Assembly: GCF_004310395.1 (NCBI RefSeq)
Contig: NZ_BFAX01000003.1
Location: forward strand, 27,333-91,332
Reading direction: 5' to 3'
DNA from: Methanofervidicoccus abyssi
Lineage (GTDB): Archaea > AGJL01 > Methanococci > Methanococcales > Methanococcaceae
DNA: 64,000 bases
In this document: positions 22,350-31,280 of the stretch, in pieces
How positions within the stretch are numbered: the stretch's first letter is position 1
How the letters are laid out: the number at the start of each line of letters is the position of its first letter
Notes under the pieces: generated by a model
Told to the model about the DNA's origin: nothing
Databases searched by the model: none
What the model saw: the letters and a program-made list of their open reading frames with translations, nothing else
Translations under genes and position numbers: made by a program

Positions 22350-23231
22350 TTATTTTTGTAACTTTTTTAAAAGTATGTTGTCACCAACTTCAACATCTAT
22401 AAACTGAGCTACAGGTAAACACTTGGCCTTAAATATATAATATACAGGTTTGTCAATGGAGTATTCAGTTAAACTCTCAAAGTTACCCATTCCCTTGGCT
22501 ATAATTATATCTGCCCTCTTAAACTCTTTTAAGAACTCCTCAGAAGATTCCTCCAAATTGACACCTATAACATCACAACCTGTTGTTACTACCTTCACCA
22601 CTTTATCAAGACCTACGTATCTCGCATCTTCTAAGGTGGCGTCGTTCAATATAGGACCTCCCTTTACAGAAGCCACAACCTCACAGTATTCCTTCAACTC
22701 TTCAAGGAGTATCTTATCAAATAGTATCTCACCTGCGTTATCACATATGTAAAGTATCCTATCATATTCCTTTAGATCTTCAAGTAGTTCCCTACTATGA
22801 TCGATCTTTAAATCTTCTTCTAATGTCTCCTTTAACTTCCTGTCTATATCTACATCTGTGCTGTAGGGTCCAAAGTCTATTACATTCCCTGCTATGGCTA
22901 ATTTTATCTTATACCTCAGCCTCTCCAAGGGAGGTTTATAGTTATACTTTTTTAAACTCTCCTCTATACTCTTTATATATTCTATAGCCAACTTATTCGC
23001 CCTATCTTTTAGATACCTGTAAGGATCCCTATTACCACTTATCTTCTTGAGGTATCTATGCACCTCAGTCCCCATCCAGGCTGGAACAGCGTCAGGACCA
23101 TAAACCTTCTTTATACATGAGAGAGTAGAACTTATCAATTTAAACTGTACTTCCTCCTCCTTAGATATCTCTTTAACAGCATCTACAACCTGTCTTACAA
23201 TACATATGGCACACTCTGGTTTAATCTTCAA
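22350..23231 (-). CDS. DUF89 family protein, predicted damage-control phosphatase
   Basis: A 293-residue member of the DUF89/ARMT1-like superfamily, metal-dependent phosphatases thought to remove damaged or surplus sugar-phosphate metabolites. The N-terminal CAICIVRQ gives the CxxC of the archaeal subfamily; the metal site reads AGNVIDFG, YICDNAGEILFD and AKGMGNFESL. Start TTG 23231 lies three bases behind GGTGGT. It is the last gene of the proS-crcB-DUF89 run. The substrate is unknown. Confidence 0.88.
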   Translation of the reverse strand: MKIKPECAICIVRQVVDAVKEISKEEEVQFKLISSTLSCIKKVYGPDAVPAWMGTEVHRYLKKISGNRDPYRYLKDRANKLAIEYIKSIEESLKKYNYKPPLERLRYKIKLAIAGNVIDFGPYSTDVDIDRKLKETLEEDLKIDHSRELLEDLKEYDRILYICDNAGEILFDKILLEELKEYCEVVASVKGGPILNDATLEDARYVGLDKVVKVVTTGCDVIGVNLEESSEEFLKEFKRADIIIAKGMGNFESLTEYSIDKPVYYIFKAKCLPVAQFIDVEVGDNILLKKLQK

Positions 23232-23250
23232 AGGACCACCCTTTAAATTT

Positions 23251-23646
23251 TTATACCTCTCTAAAGAGGAAGATAGACAAAGATTTACCTAAATATACTG
23301 CTAATATACATCCTACAACATTTAATAGAATATTCAACACCATCTTACCGATAAAACCCTTTTCCAGTAGAAAAAGATTCTCGTAACTGAATGTGGAAAA
23401 GGTAGATAGAGCTCCACAGAATCCTGTAACGATAAGAAGTCTATAATGAGGATAGATCTCGTTTAGTGGAGAATACATAAAAAACCCCATTATAAAACTA
23501 CCTATTAAATTGACACCCAAAATCCCCATGGGCATTTCAAATGCTGGGGGTATAATATTACTTAGTATATACCTAAATACCGCTCCAAGGAATCCTCCAA
23601 ACCCAATTATAAGTATCTCTTTTAGATTTTGAGACAACTCCAACAT
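23251..23646 (-). CDS. crcB: Fluoride channel CrcB/FluC
   Basis: A 131-residue membrane protein with four helices, the size of one Fluc subunit, which works as an antiparallel dimer to export fluoride. It has GGFLGAVFRY near the N-terminus, GVNLIGSF in helix 2 and GFCGALSTFSTFS, the pore motif with its phenylalanines, in helix 3. No fluoride riboswitch was found; it appears to be transcribed behind proS. Confidence 0.93.
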   Translation of the reverse strand: MLELSQNLKEILIIGFGGFLGAVFRYILSNIIPPAFEMPMGILGVNLIGSFIMGFFMYSPLNEIYPHYRLLIVTGFCGALSTFSTFSYENLFLLEKGFIGKMVLNILLNVVGCILAVYLGKSLSIFLFREV

Positions 23647-23665
23647 GATACTGACACCTAAATAC

Positions 23666-25060
23666 TTAATAAGTCCTTCCCACTGTGATGTATTTTTCTC
23701 CCCTGTACTCGGTTATTCCAAGGATGGAAGCTTCTATCTTCTCCTCAAAATCTTCTCTATATACCTTCTCACTGTATGGTATTAACACTATTCCTTTTTT
23801 CTCCTTAAGTGTTTCCTTAACTCTACATGCTATTTCTTCTATAGGAATATCTGCATTATAATCAACAATAGTAATATATCTCTCTATCTTCTCTTTAGCC
23901 TTTTTTCTCATGTTATCCTTTATTTTCTCTAATAGATCCAGTATTTCGTCCATGATCTTATCTTCCCCTACATGATACTTCTCCCCGGTATCCCTCCTGT
24001 AGATGGTGACCACTTTATTCTCTATGTCCTTTGGACCAACCTCTATCCTGACTGGTACTCCCCTAAGTTCCCAGTCGTTGAACTTCCTACCTGGCCTGAT
24101 ATCCCTATCATCTATCTTTACCCTAACTCCTGCCTCCTTCAACAGGCTGTACAATTTCCGAGTTTTATCATATACTATCTCTTTCTTCCCCTTAAATAGC
24201 AAAGGTATTATAATTACCTGAATTGGGGCAACGTTAGGAGGTAAAATTAGGCCCTTCTCATCCCCATGAATTGCTATAATGGAAGCTATAGCCCTGTCAG
24301 ATATACCGTAACATGTCTGATAGACATAATCCTTTCCACCCTCCAAGGTTTCAAACTCTAAATCAAAAGTTCTTGAGAAGTTCTGCCCTAAGTTATGGAC
24401 AGTACCTATCTGTATCACTCTGCCATCTGGAAATACAGTATCGAAGGCGACTGTATATTCAGCACCTGGAAATTTATCCCACTCTGGTCTTCTAGATACA
24501 ATAACCGGAATACCTAATTCGTTGAAAAACTCTCTGTATATCTCTATAGCCTCTTTAACCTGGTTTTCAGCCTCTTCCATTGTTGTATGGGCGGTATGTG
24601 CTTCCTTAAATGTCATTATCTCTCTCAACCTTATAAGGGGCCTTGTATGTTTTGTCTCGTATCTGAAGGTATTTACAATCTGGAATATCTTTATAGGTAG
24701 ATCCTTATGCACCTTTATCCAGAGTTTCATCATATAGTATATAGGTGTTTCAGAGGTTGGTCTCAGTGCAAGTTTTATCTCTAGAGGCTTTTTCCCCCCA
24801 TGGGTTACCCAGAATACCTCATTTTCAAATCCCTTTATATGTTCCCCTTCCTTAGCAAGGAGATCTTCTGGAATAAGTAGAGGAAAGAGAACTTCTTCAT
24901 GTCCTTTTTCTTCTAACAGTCTCCTTAATATGTCAAAGGTGTATCTTCTAATTTTAAATCCATACGGTAGATAGACTCCACAGCCCTTTATAGGATATCT
25001 GACATCGTATATTTCAGCCTTCTCTAGTATCTCACTGTACCACTCTGAGAAGTTTTCCAC
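23666..25060 (-). CDS. proS: Prolyl-tRNA synthetase, archaeal/eukaryotic type
   Basis: Charges tRNA-Pro. Class II motifs are visible: motif 2 as [17 protein letters not shown] and motif 3 as [14 protein letters not shown] near the anticodon-binding domain, with an [10 protein letters not shown] segment. The 464 residues fit the short archaeal ProS without a bacterial editing insertion. The start is GTG 25060, three bases behind GGTGAT. It heads an operon with crcB and DUF89. Confidence 0.95.
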   Translation of the reverse strand: MENFSEWYSEILEKAEIYDVRYPIKGCGVYLPYGFKIRRYTFDILRRLLEEKGHEEVLFPLLIPEDLLAKEGEHIKGFENEVFWVTHGGKKPLEIKLALRPTSETPIYYMMKLWIKVHKDLPIKIFQIVNTFRYETKHTRPLIRLREIMTFKEAHTAHTTMEEAENQVKEAIEIYREFFNELGIPVIVSRRPEWDKFPGAEYTVAFDTVFPDGRVIQIGTVHNLGQNFSRTFDLEFETLEGGKDYVYQTCYGISDRAIASIIAIHGDEKGLILPPNVAPIQVIIIPLLFKGKKEIVYDKTRKLYSLLKEAGVRVKIDDRDIRPGRKFNDWELRGVPVRIEVGPKDIENKVVTIYRRDTGEKYHVGEDKIMDEILDLLEKIKDNMRKKAKEKIERYITIVDYNADIPIEEIACRVKETLKEKKGIVLIPYSEKVYREDFEEKIEASILGITEYRGEKYITVGRTY

Positions 25061-25428
25061 GTTATCACCTCTGTCATCCTTTTACGGGATTAAGTATATA
25101 ATTAATTTAGACTATTTATAATTAAATTTATAATTAAATTATAAAGATCTCTGGAAAAGTAGAAAAACATTATTAATCCTGACCATAGGAAAAGAGAATT
25201 TGCAAGATATACCCAGGACAAGATATAGAGATGAAAAGTTAAACAATAACAAAAAGATAAATAAAAAATTCAATATTGAACTTTATTAAAGATTAGAACC
25301 TTGAAACACAGATCCATTAAAATCTTCTAATTCGTTCCATCTAAATATTTAATGAAGAAGTTAAAGAGATCGTATCTCCTACTCTTCTTCTTAATTAGAA
25401 CCAACAGTCAAAGGTTCAACACTTATTA
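25061..25428 (+). other. Intergenic region with a nested imperfect hairpin
   Basis: About 370 nt between divergent proS and tRNA-Leu. A series of nested stems runs from 25296 to 25417: GAACCTT/AAGGTTC, TTCTAATT/AATTAGAA (25325-25332 with 25393-25400), GAAGAAG/CTTCTTC (25354-25360 with 25384-25390) and GAGAT/ATCTC. Whether it is transcribed is unknown. Confidence 0.4.
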
Positions 25429-25455
25429 ACCGAAAACTTTATATATATGTTTGTT
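25429..25455 (+). promoter_or_regulatory. BRE/TATA promoter of tRNA-Leu
   Basis: ACCGAAAACTTTATATATATG followed by TTTGTT, about 30 nt before the tRNA. It matches the tRNA-Val promoter almost base for base. Confidence 0.8.
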
Positions 25456-25477
25456 ATATCTAATGATGAATTTGGGC

Positions 25478-25565
25478 GCAGGGGTTGTCGAGCCTGGCCA
25501 AAGACGCAGGACTTAAGATCCTGTCCCATAGGGGTTCGGGGGTTCAAATCCCCCCCCCTGCACCA
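25478..25565 (+). tRNA. tRNA-Leu (TAA)
   Basis: An 85-nt class II tRNA plus encoded CCA. Acceptor GCAGGGG/CCCCTGC, discriminator A, anticodon loop CTTAAGA between CAGGA and TCCTG, long variable arm (TCCCATAGGGGTTCG) and T-arm GGGGGTTCAAATCCCCC. No intron. Confidence 0.96.
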
Positions 25566-25577
25566 TTTTTTATTTTC
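25566..25577 (+). terminator. Oligo-T terminator of tRNA-Leu
   Basis: Two T runs (TTTTTT, TTTT) directly after the encoded CCA, the usual archaeal intrinsic termination signal. Confidence 0.6.
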
Positions 25578-25682
25578 AGTAATTATATCGATTGATTTAT
25601 ATATATTGTTATATATAGTTTTTGTTACTTTTTTATACTATTAACTAGTTATAAAGTTAAATATAACTCCCTAGGTGAAGGC

Positions 25683-26315
25683 ATGACCAGATGGACCGCA
25701 TACAAAATTAAACCAGTGGAATTTTTAGAGAGTGAAATAGTAGGTAACACTCTAATAATAGAGGGTAAAAGAATACACCGTGTTAGAATATTGGGAGAAG
25801 TAAAGAGAGTTTCTGAAACCTCTATACTTACATTTGAATTAGAAGAGGGAATAACTGTTAAGGACTTTGAAAAGAAAGGAAAAAATATTAAAGAGAAAGA
25901 TCTTGTAGATATAATTGGAAAAGTTGGTTACTTTGAGGGCTCTCCTTATATTTCTTTAGAGCTCTATAAGGTAAGGAACGAGAATAAAGAGAAATGGAGA
26001 GAGTTGAGAGACCTTGAGATCGAGATAACAAGAAAGTATATAAAAGACGAAGATGAAAAAACTCCCGGGGATTACAGTAAAGATGACAGAGAAGATCTTA
26101 TAACTGAGGAAATACAGAAAGATGTGTACAAGGAAGGGATTGATAATAAGGATATAGTTTTGAAGGTAATAAAAGATAGGAAATCTGTAGAATATGAAGA
26201 GTTATTGAAGGTAGTTAAAATAGATGAATATGAACTTGATAAAATTCTAGAGGAACTTCTGGAAAAGGGTTATATATATGAACCTAAGGCTGGTCTCTAT
26301 AAAACAGTTGACTAA
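25683..26315 (+). CDS. OB-fold / winged-helix protein, RPA-like
   Basis: About 210 residues. Residues ~1-110 look like an OB-fold nucleic-acid-binding domain (RVRILGEVKRVSET, VDIIGKVGYFEGSPYISLE), as in the RPA32-like and RPA-associated proteins of euryarchaea. A charged linker leads to a C-terminal winged-helix-like segment (YEELLKVVKIDEYELDKILEELLEKGYIYEP). A role in single-stranded DNA metabolism is inferred from this layout. It is 19 nt upstream of sppA. Confidence 0.75.
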   Translation: MTRWTAYKIKPVEFLESEIVGNTLIIEGKRIHRVRILGEVKRVSETSILTFELEEGITVKDFEKKGKNIKEKDLVDIIGKVGYFEGSPYISLELYKVRNENKEKWRELRDLEIEITRKYIKDEDEKTPGDYSKDDREDLITEEIQKDVYKEGIDNKDIVLKVIKDRKSVEYEELLKVVKIDEYELDKILEELLEKGYIYEPKAGLYKTVD

Positions 26316-26334
26316 ATAATAACAGTGTGGTAAG

Positions 26335-27267
26335 ATGAAAAAGATATATATAATAATAGGAATATTTTTTATACTAATTGTACTACTATTATTAATCGTC
26401 ATTGGAACAGTTATCTTACTTTTAGGTATCGGTGAGAATCCAGCGGGCAATATTGCAAGGATAGACATAGACGGAGTACTAACACTTCAGCCCGAGGGCA
26501 CCTATCCCTTCAGGGAGGAGATAAGTGTCGAGGATTATATAGAGGCCTTGGATAAGGCAGAAATGGATCCTAACATCAAAGCTATAATTTTAAGGGTAAA
26601 CAGTCCTGGAGGAGAGGTTATAGCAAGTGAGAAACTTGCAAGAAAGATTAAAGAAGTATCAGAAAAGAAACCTGTAGTAGCCTACGTTGAAACCATAGCT
26701 ACTTCCGGAGCTTATATGGCAATAGCACCTGCAAACTGTATAGTGGCGGAGAAACATTCTATTGTTGGTAGTATTGGAGTTAGGATGGACGTGATCCAGT
26801 ACTACGAACTTATGAGAAAACTTGGTATAAATGTAACTGTAATAAAGGCTGGGAAATATAAAGATATCTGTTCTCCCTACAGACCCATGACACCAGAAGA
26901 GAAGAAATACCTAGAACATATGATAAATGAGACTTATATAGATTTTGTTAGATGGGTAGCAGAGAACAGAAACATGACAGTTGAAGAAACTCTAAAAGTT
27001 GCTAATGGTAAGATATATTCTGGATACGATGCTAAAAAGGCTGGTCTTGTAGACTACGTAGGGACTGAAGAAGATGCAGTAAAGATAGCCCAGAAGTTGG
27101 CAAATATATCCCACCCAATGGTTGTAGATTACACACCTCATATATATACCGGATTCTTTAACTTAATGTCAAGTTTGGCATATAGTTTAGGTTATGGGAT
27201 AGGGAAAGGTTTTGGTGAAATATGGATAGAGACACATACATTCTATCCTCCTAGTGTAACCTACTAG
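26335..27267 (+). CDS. sppA: Signal peptide peptidase SppA
   Basis: A membrane-bound serine/lysine protease that clears cleaved signal peptides. One N-terminal transmembrane helix (about residues 3-33) anchors an S49-fold domain outside. The nucleophile is S124 (ATSGAYMA) and the general base K176 (KAGKYKDI), 52 residues apart as in bacterial SppA. NSPGGEV forms the oxyanion region. The 310 residues are the short archaeal form. Confidence 0.93.
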   Translation: MKKIYIIIGIFFILIVLLLLIVIGTVILLLGIGENPAGNIARIDIDGVLTLQPEGTYPFREEISVEDYIEALDKAEMDPNIKAIILRVNSPGGEVIASEKLARKIKEVSEKKPVVAYVETIATSGAYMAIAPANCIVAEKHSIVGSIGVRMDVIQYYELMRKLGINVTVIKAGKYKDICSPYRPMTPEEKKYLEHMINETYIDFVRWVAENRNMTVEETLKVANGKIYSGYDAKKAGLVDYVGTEEDAVKIAQKLANISHPMVVDYTPHIYTGFFNLMSSLAYSLGYGIGKGFGEIWIETHTFYPPSVTY

Positions 27268-27776
27268 AAATTATCAGAGACTTGGAGTTTTGAAAGGAGT
27301 GATAGTCAATAAAATATGATTATAGTGATAAACAAAACTTTTTAAATTAAAAATAACCATCCATTACCTCCAATAAAAATAATTATAGAAAAAATATAAT
27401 TAAAAATAAAAATAAAAATTCTTAAAACATTTTAAATAAAGAATATAAAAGGCACAAAATAATCTCTTACTCCTGGACTACATGGAGTACTGGAAAGCAG
27501 GGCAGAATTCTGTTAATCGTTCTTCTTATAAGTTTTTTACCTCTTTTTATCATTTTTTGTTATTTCTCTTTATGTTTATATTATATTAAAATATTTTATT
27601 TTTATTTATTTGTTTATAACTATAAAAAGTGAAGTTTTATTTTATATCTTGTTGTTCTGATCCTCCGCTACTTTTTAGGCCTAACTTACCTAGAGAACGA
27701 TCTTAATAGCATTTTTCTCTCTCTTTTATGTAAATTAAATCTACCTTCACATATAAAAATTTAGTGAGGTGATATT
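27268..27776 (+). other. Intergenic region between sppA and the DUF gene before deoA
   Basis: About 510 nt on a run of plus-strand genes. It contains repeat copy B (27468-27570). At 27655-27715 there is a slightly GC-richer patch (CTGATCCTCCGCT, TAGGCCTA) without a clear fold. A GAGGTGAT ribosome binding site ends the region. Confidence 0.4.
27468..27570 (+). repeat. Dispersed intergenic repeat, copy B
   Basis: Begins with a 6-bp hairpin TACTCC/GGAGTA, then CAGAATTCTG (a palindrome), CTGTTAATC and CTTCTTATAAGTTTTTTACC. From 27487 on it aligns with 7390-7475 at roughly four in five positions. Confidence 0.45.
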
Positions 27777-28226
27777 ATTACTACTGTAAAAAAGGATGAT
27801 AATGAGAATATACAGTTTAGGGTAAAAAAGGGAAATTGGTTTGTTGTTAAAAAGATGGATATCGATGAAAATACTGAAGACATAGATATTGCAAGGATGT
27901 TGATATCTATAAATGAGACAGTGGATAGAAAGATAATGGAGTATCTTCCTTTCGATATGAAGAAACTTGAAGAGATCGCTGATGAGATATACAAAAAGAA
28001 GGGCAAAATAAAAAATGAAGATATAGTGGAGGTTATCAAGAAGTTAAAATCTCCTAAAATAACCAGGAGATTGAGGAAAATAACAGACTCCAAGGAAGGT
28101 GTGGAAATACTTGGGATTATCCTGAATAGAATTGTATTAGAGAGGTTAGGTATCAAGACGAGAATAGATACTAAACTTATAGATAGATATATAGAGAAAG
28201 CACGGAATCTAGAAATTAAGGGATAA
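27777..28226 (+). CDS. Hypothetical protein upstream of AMP phosphorylase, probable ATT start
   Basis: About 149 residues, charged and mostly helical, not recognised with confidence. The first ATG (27855) lacks a ribosome binding site, but the frame is open upstream, and a perfect GGTGAT (27768-27773... region ending 27773) is followed by ATT and then ATT 27777, at exactly the spacing used by neighbouring genes. I therefore place the start at ATT 27777, adding about 26 residues (VKKDDNENIQFRVKKGNW). It ends 2 nt before AMP phosphorylase, so it is probably co-translated and could be an accessory subunit (inference). Confidence 0.65.
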   Translation: MTTVKKDDNENIQFRVKKGNWFVVKKMDIDENTEDIDIARMLISINETVDRKIMEYLPFDMKKLEEIADEIYKKKGKIKNEDIVEVIKKLKSPKITRRLRKITDSKEGVEILGIILNRIVLERLGIKTRIDTKLIDRYIEKARNLEIKG

Positions 28227-28228
28227 CT

Positions 28229-29740
28229 ATGTTATTCTTCAAGGCAAAACTGTTGGATATAGATCTGGGGAATAATGGAGTGATAGCAAATGAGAGAGAT
28301 CTAATAGGGACAGAATATTATCCTCAGGAGAGGGTGCTGATAGAGAGTTCTAAGGGGTCATTTATAGGAGTGTTATACACTACTAAAAGGATGGTTAAAG
28401 AGGGAGAGTTAGGCATAAGTAGAGGTTCTATAGAAGGTATAGAAGAGGGAGAAGAAGTAAGATTAAGGCATGCTCCCAGACCACAATCTCTAAGATATAT
28501 AAAAAAGAAGATGGAAGGGCAAATACTGAGACCTCATGAGATACACACCATAGTAGATGAGATAGTCCAGAAGAAACTCTCAAATATAGAGTTAACAAGT
28601 TTTATAGTTTCTACCTATATACATGGGATGGAGATGGGAGAAATTGTAGAAATGGCTAAGAGAATGGGAGAAACCGGTGATAAACTTGAGTGGGATAAAC
28701 ATCCGGTGGTAGATGTTCACAGTATTGGAGGGGTTCCTGGAAACAAGTACGCCCTAATTACAGTACCTATTGTAGCCTCTGCAGGTATAGTTATCCCAAA
28801 AACATCTTCCAGGGCTATAACTTCTGCAGCTGGGACAGCTGATGTGATGGAGGTACTTACAAGGGTAAATTTAAATGCCCAGGAGATAAAAAGAGTAGTT
28901 AAAACTACTAATGGGTGTTTAGTTTGGGGAGGGGGTGTGAATTTAGCCCCTGCAGATGATATAATAATAAACGTGGAAAGGCCACTTTCCATAGATCCCC
29001 AGCCTCAACTACTTTCAAGTGTTATAGCCAAGAAAATCGCGGCTGGTATCAACTATACAGTAATTGATATACCTGTAGGGCCTGGAACTAAGATAAAAAA
29101 TGATAGGGAAGGTTATGCCCTTGCAAGGAAGTTTATAGAACTTGGCGAGAGAGTGGGGATAGCTGTAGAGTGTGCCATTACCTATGGAGGACAACCAATA
29201 GGTAGGGCTGTGGGACCTGCCCTCGAGGCTAAGGAGGCACTTATGGCCTTAGAGGACCCTAACTCTGCTCCAAAAAGTTTAATTGAAAAATCTCTTTCTC
29301 TCGCTGGGATACTTCTGGAGTTGGGAGGGGTAGCACAGGTAGGGTCTGGAATGGAAATGGCTAAGAAGATCCTCTACTCTGGAAAGGCCCTGGAAAAATT
29401 TAAAGAGATAGTGATTGAACAGGGAGGAGGTATTACCAACTCCGAAGATGTGGAGTTAGGGAAATACTTTGAGGTCATCCCCTCTCCAAAGGATGGATAC
29501 GTAGTATCTATATCCAATAAGGCAATAACAAATATAGCCAAAGAGGCTGGCGCTCCTATGGATAAAAAGGCTGGAGTGTTACTTTACGTAAAAAGAGGTA
29601 GTAAGGTAAACAAGGGAGATATACTCTACAGAATATACTCCAGTTCAGAGGAGAGATTAAGATCTGCTGTTAAACTAGCTAGAAGGACGTATCCAGTAAG
29701 AGTAGAAGGCATGGTTATTAGAAGGGTTAGTAAATTTTAA
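28229..29740 (+). CDS. deoA: AMP phosphorylase
   Basis: Phosphorolyses AMP to ribose-1,5-bisphosphate and adenine, the entry to the archaeal route that ends in form III RuBisCO. A ~90-residue N-terminal domain precedes the thymidine-phosphorylase-like core: DVHSIGGVPGNKYALITVPIV, KTSSRAITSAAGTADVMEVL and PIGRAVGPALEA. The 503 residues match the archaeal family and exceed the ~440 of bacterial thymidine phosphorylase. It is followed 12 nt later by the phosphomevalonate dehydratase gene. Confidence 0.95.
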   Translation: MLFFKAKLLDIDLGNNGVIANERDLIGTEYYPQERVLIESSKGSFIGVLYTTKRMVKEGELGISRGSIEGIEEGEEVRLRHAPRPQSLRYIKKKMEGQILRPHEIHTIVDEIVQKKLSNIELTSFIVSTYIHGMEMGEIVEMAKRMGETGDKLEWDKHPVVDVHSIGGVPGNKYALITVPIVASAGIVIPKTSSRAITSAAGTADVMEVLTRVNLNAQEIKRVVKTTNGCLVWGGGVNLAPADDIIINVERPLSIDPQPQLLSSVIAKKIAAGINYTVIDIPVGPGTKIKNDREGYALARKFIELGERVGIAVECAITYGGQPIGRAVGPALEAKEALMALEDPNSAPKSLIEKSLSLAGILLELGGVAQVGSGMEMAKKILYSGKALEKFKEIVIEQGGGITNSEDVELGKYFEVIPSPKDGYVVSISNKAITNIAKEAGAPMDKKAGVLLYVKRGSKVNKGDILYRIYSSSEERLRSAVKLARRTYPVRVEGMVIRRVSKF

Positions 29741-29752
29741 TAAGGTGATAAA

Positions 29753-30970
29753 TTGTATCTCACAAAGGAAGAGGAGAAAATATACAATGGGGAATATGGA
29801 GAAGTTCTTGAGATGGCTATGAATCTTCTAGTATCCCTTGGAGACATATACGGGGCGGAAAGACTTATAGATATATCTTCAGCCCAAGTCTCTGGAGTAT
29901 CCTATAAAACCATAGGAGAAGAAGGTTTAAACTTCTTAAGAGATATATCCAAAGATGATGTTAAGGTATCTGTACCTACAACCTTGAATCCTGCAGGTAT
30001 GGATCTATCTAGATACGAGGAACTTAATTTTCCCAGGAACTTTGTAAAGAAGCAGCTGGATATAATAAAGTGTTTCAAAAAGATGGGTGTTGAAATAGGA
30101 TGCACCTGTACACCTTATCTATCTGGTAACATCCCTATCTACGGCGATCATATAGCCTGGGCAGAATCCTCCGCTGTATCCTATGCAAATTCTGTCATTG
30201 GTGCGAGGACAAACAGGGAAGGAGGTCCATCTGCTTTAGCCTCTGCACTAATTGGGAAAACACCTCTCTATGGATATCACCTAGATGAGAACAGGATGCC
30301 AAGTTATACTGTTGAAGTAGAGGCGGAATTAGAAGATATATCTGACTATGGGATTTTAGGATCCTTAGTGGGAAGGATTGTAAAGGACGAAGTCCCATAT
30401 TTTGTATTTAAAAATGGTATCTCTGGAGATAAGTACAGTAAGTTGAAGGCTCTCGGAGCCTCCTTAGCCGCCAGTGGTAGTGTGGCACTCTATCACGTTG
30501 AAGGAATAACTCCAGAATGTAGAATGAACAAAATAGATATAGATATCACGGAGAGGATAACTGTAACTAAGGAAGATCTAGAGGAAGAATACCATAGATT
30601 AAATACTACAGAAGAGAAACCTGATCTCATATGTATAGGGTGTCCACACTGTAGTTTAGAAGAGATAAAAGAAGTTGTAGATTTTATAGTGAAGAACAAC
30701 ATCAGAAGAACAGGATTTAAATGTGACCTATGGGTATGTACTTCTATACATATCAAGGTCATTGCAGACAGAATGGGCTATACTGAAGTTATTGAAAGGG
30801 CTGGAGGTAAGGTGGTATGTGACACCTGTATGGTTGTTGCCCCAATTGAAGAGATGGGTTATAAAAATATTGCCACAAATTCAGGGAAGGCGGCAACATA
30901 TCTACCTAATTTCTGTGGTAGTAATGTTATATATGGTAGTACCTCGGAGGTATTAAAGAAGGGATTGTGA
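29753..30970 (+). CDS. Phosphomevalonate dehydratase large subunit (aconitase X)
   Basis: Aconitase X family. In archaea the large and small subunits dehydrate 5-phosphomevalonate in the modified mevalonate pathway for membrane lipids. Visible are SSAQVSGVSYKTIGE, the cysteines in GCTCTPYLSG, ARTNREGGPSALASAL, CIGCPHCSLEE and the late CDTCMVVAP and LPNFCGSNV, consistent with an Fe-S cluster. The start is TTG 29753, three bases behind GGTGAT. The small subunit is not adjacent. Confidence 0.9.
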   Translation: MYLTKEEEKIYNGEYGEVLEMAMNLLVSLGDIYGAERLIDISSAQVSGVSYKTIGEEGLNFLRDISKDDVKVSVPTTLNPAGMDLSRYEELNFPRNFVKKQLDIIKCFKKMGVEIGCTCTPYLSGNIPIYGDHIAWAESSAVSYANSVIGARTNREGGPSALASALIGKTPLYGYHLDENRMPSYTVEVEAELEDISDYGILGSLVGRIVKDEVPYFVFKNGISGDKYSKLKALGASLAASGSVALYHVEGITPECRMNKIDIDITERITVTKEDLEEEYHRLNTTEEKPDLICIGCPHCSLEEIKEVVDFIVKNNIRRTGFKCDLWVCTSIHIKVIADRMGYTEVIERAGGKVVCDTCMVVAPIEEMGYKNIATNSGKAATYLPNFCGSNVIYGSTSEVLKKGL

Positions 30971-31280
30971 TTATAATTATAAAAAGTTAAAATTCCTGGG
31001 ACAAATAGGAATTCTAATGAAAATAAAGATAGAATTCTGTTAAACTCTTCTTCTTATTTTAATTTATAACCATACTAATCTCTCAAGAAGTTTCCTAAAC
31101 ATTAGATATAAAATTGAAAAAAGGAGTAAGGGAAGAGTTATCTATTTATACTTTAAAAATTTTATGTTCAAATGAATATGGAGTATTTATTTTTATAATA
31201 TTCTTTTTCGTTATTTTAATTTTTATTGTTTAATTTGTGTTATAATAGAAAAATAATTTATTCAACACTCACTTATTAAA
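30971..31280 (+). other. Intergenic region between convergent genes, possible repeat copy
   Basis: 310 nt, AT-rich. At about 31000-31065 it reads CCTGGGACAAATAGG and AGAATTCTGTTAAACTC followed by TTCTTCTTATTTT, resembling copy B of the dispersed repeat. No gene seen. Confidence 0.35.

Noticed and set aside
25061..25200. Fluoride riboswitch controlling crcB
   Set aside because: crcB lies behind proS, and neither the proS leader nor the proS-crcB gap shows the GGCGAT/ATAACGCT-type motifs.
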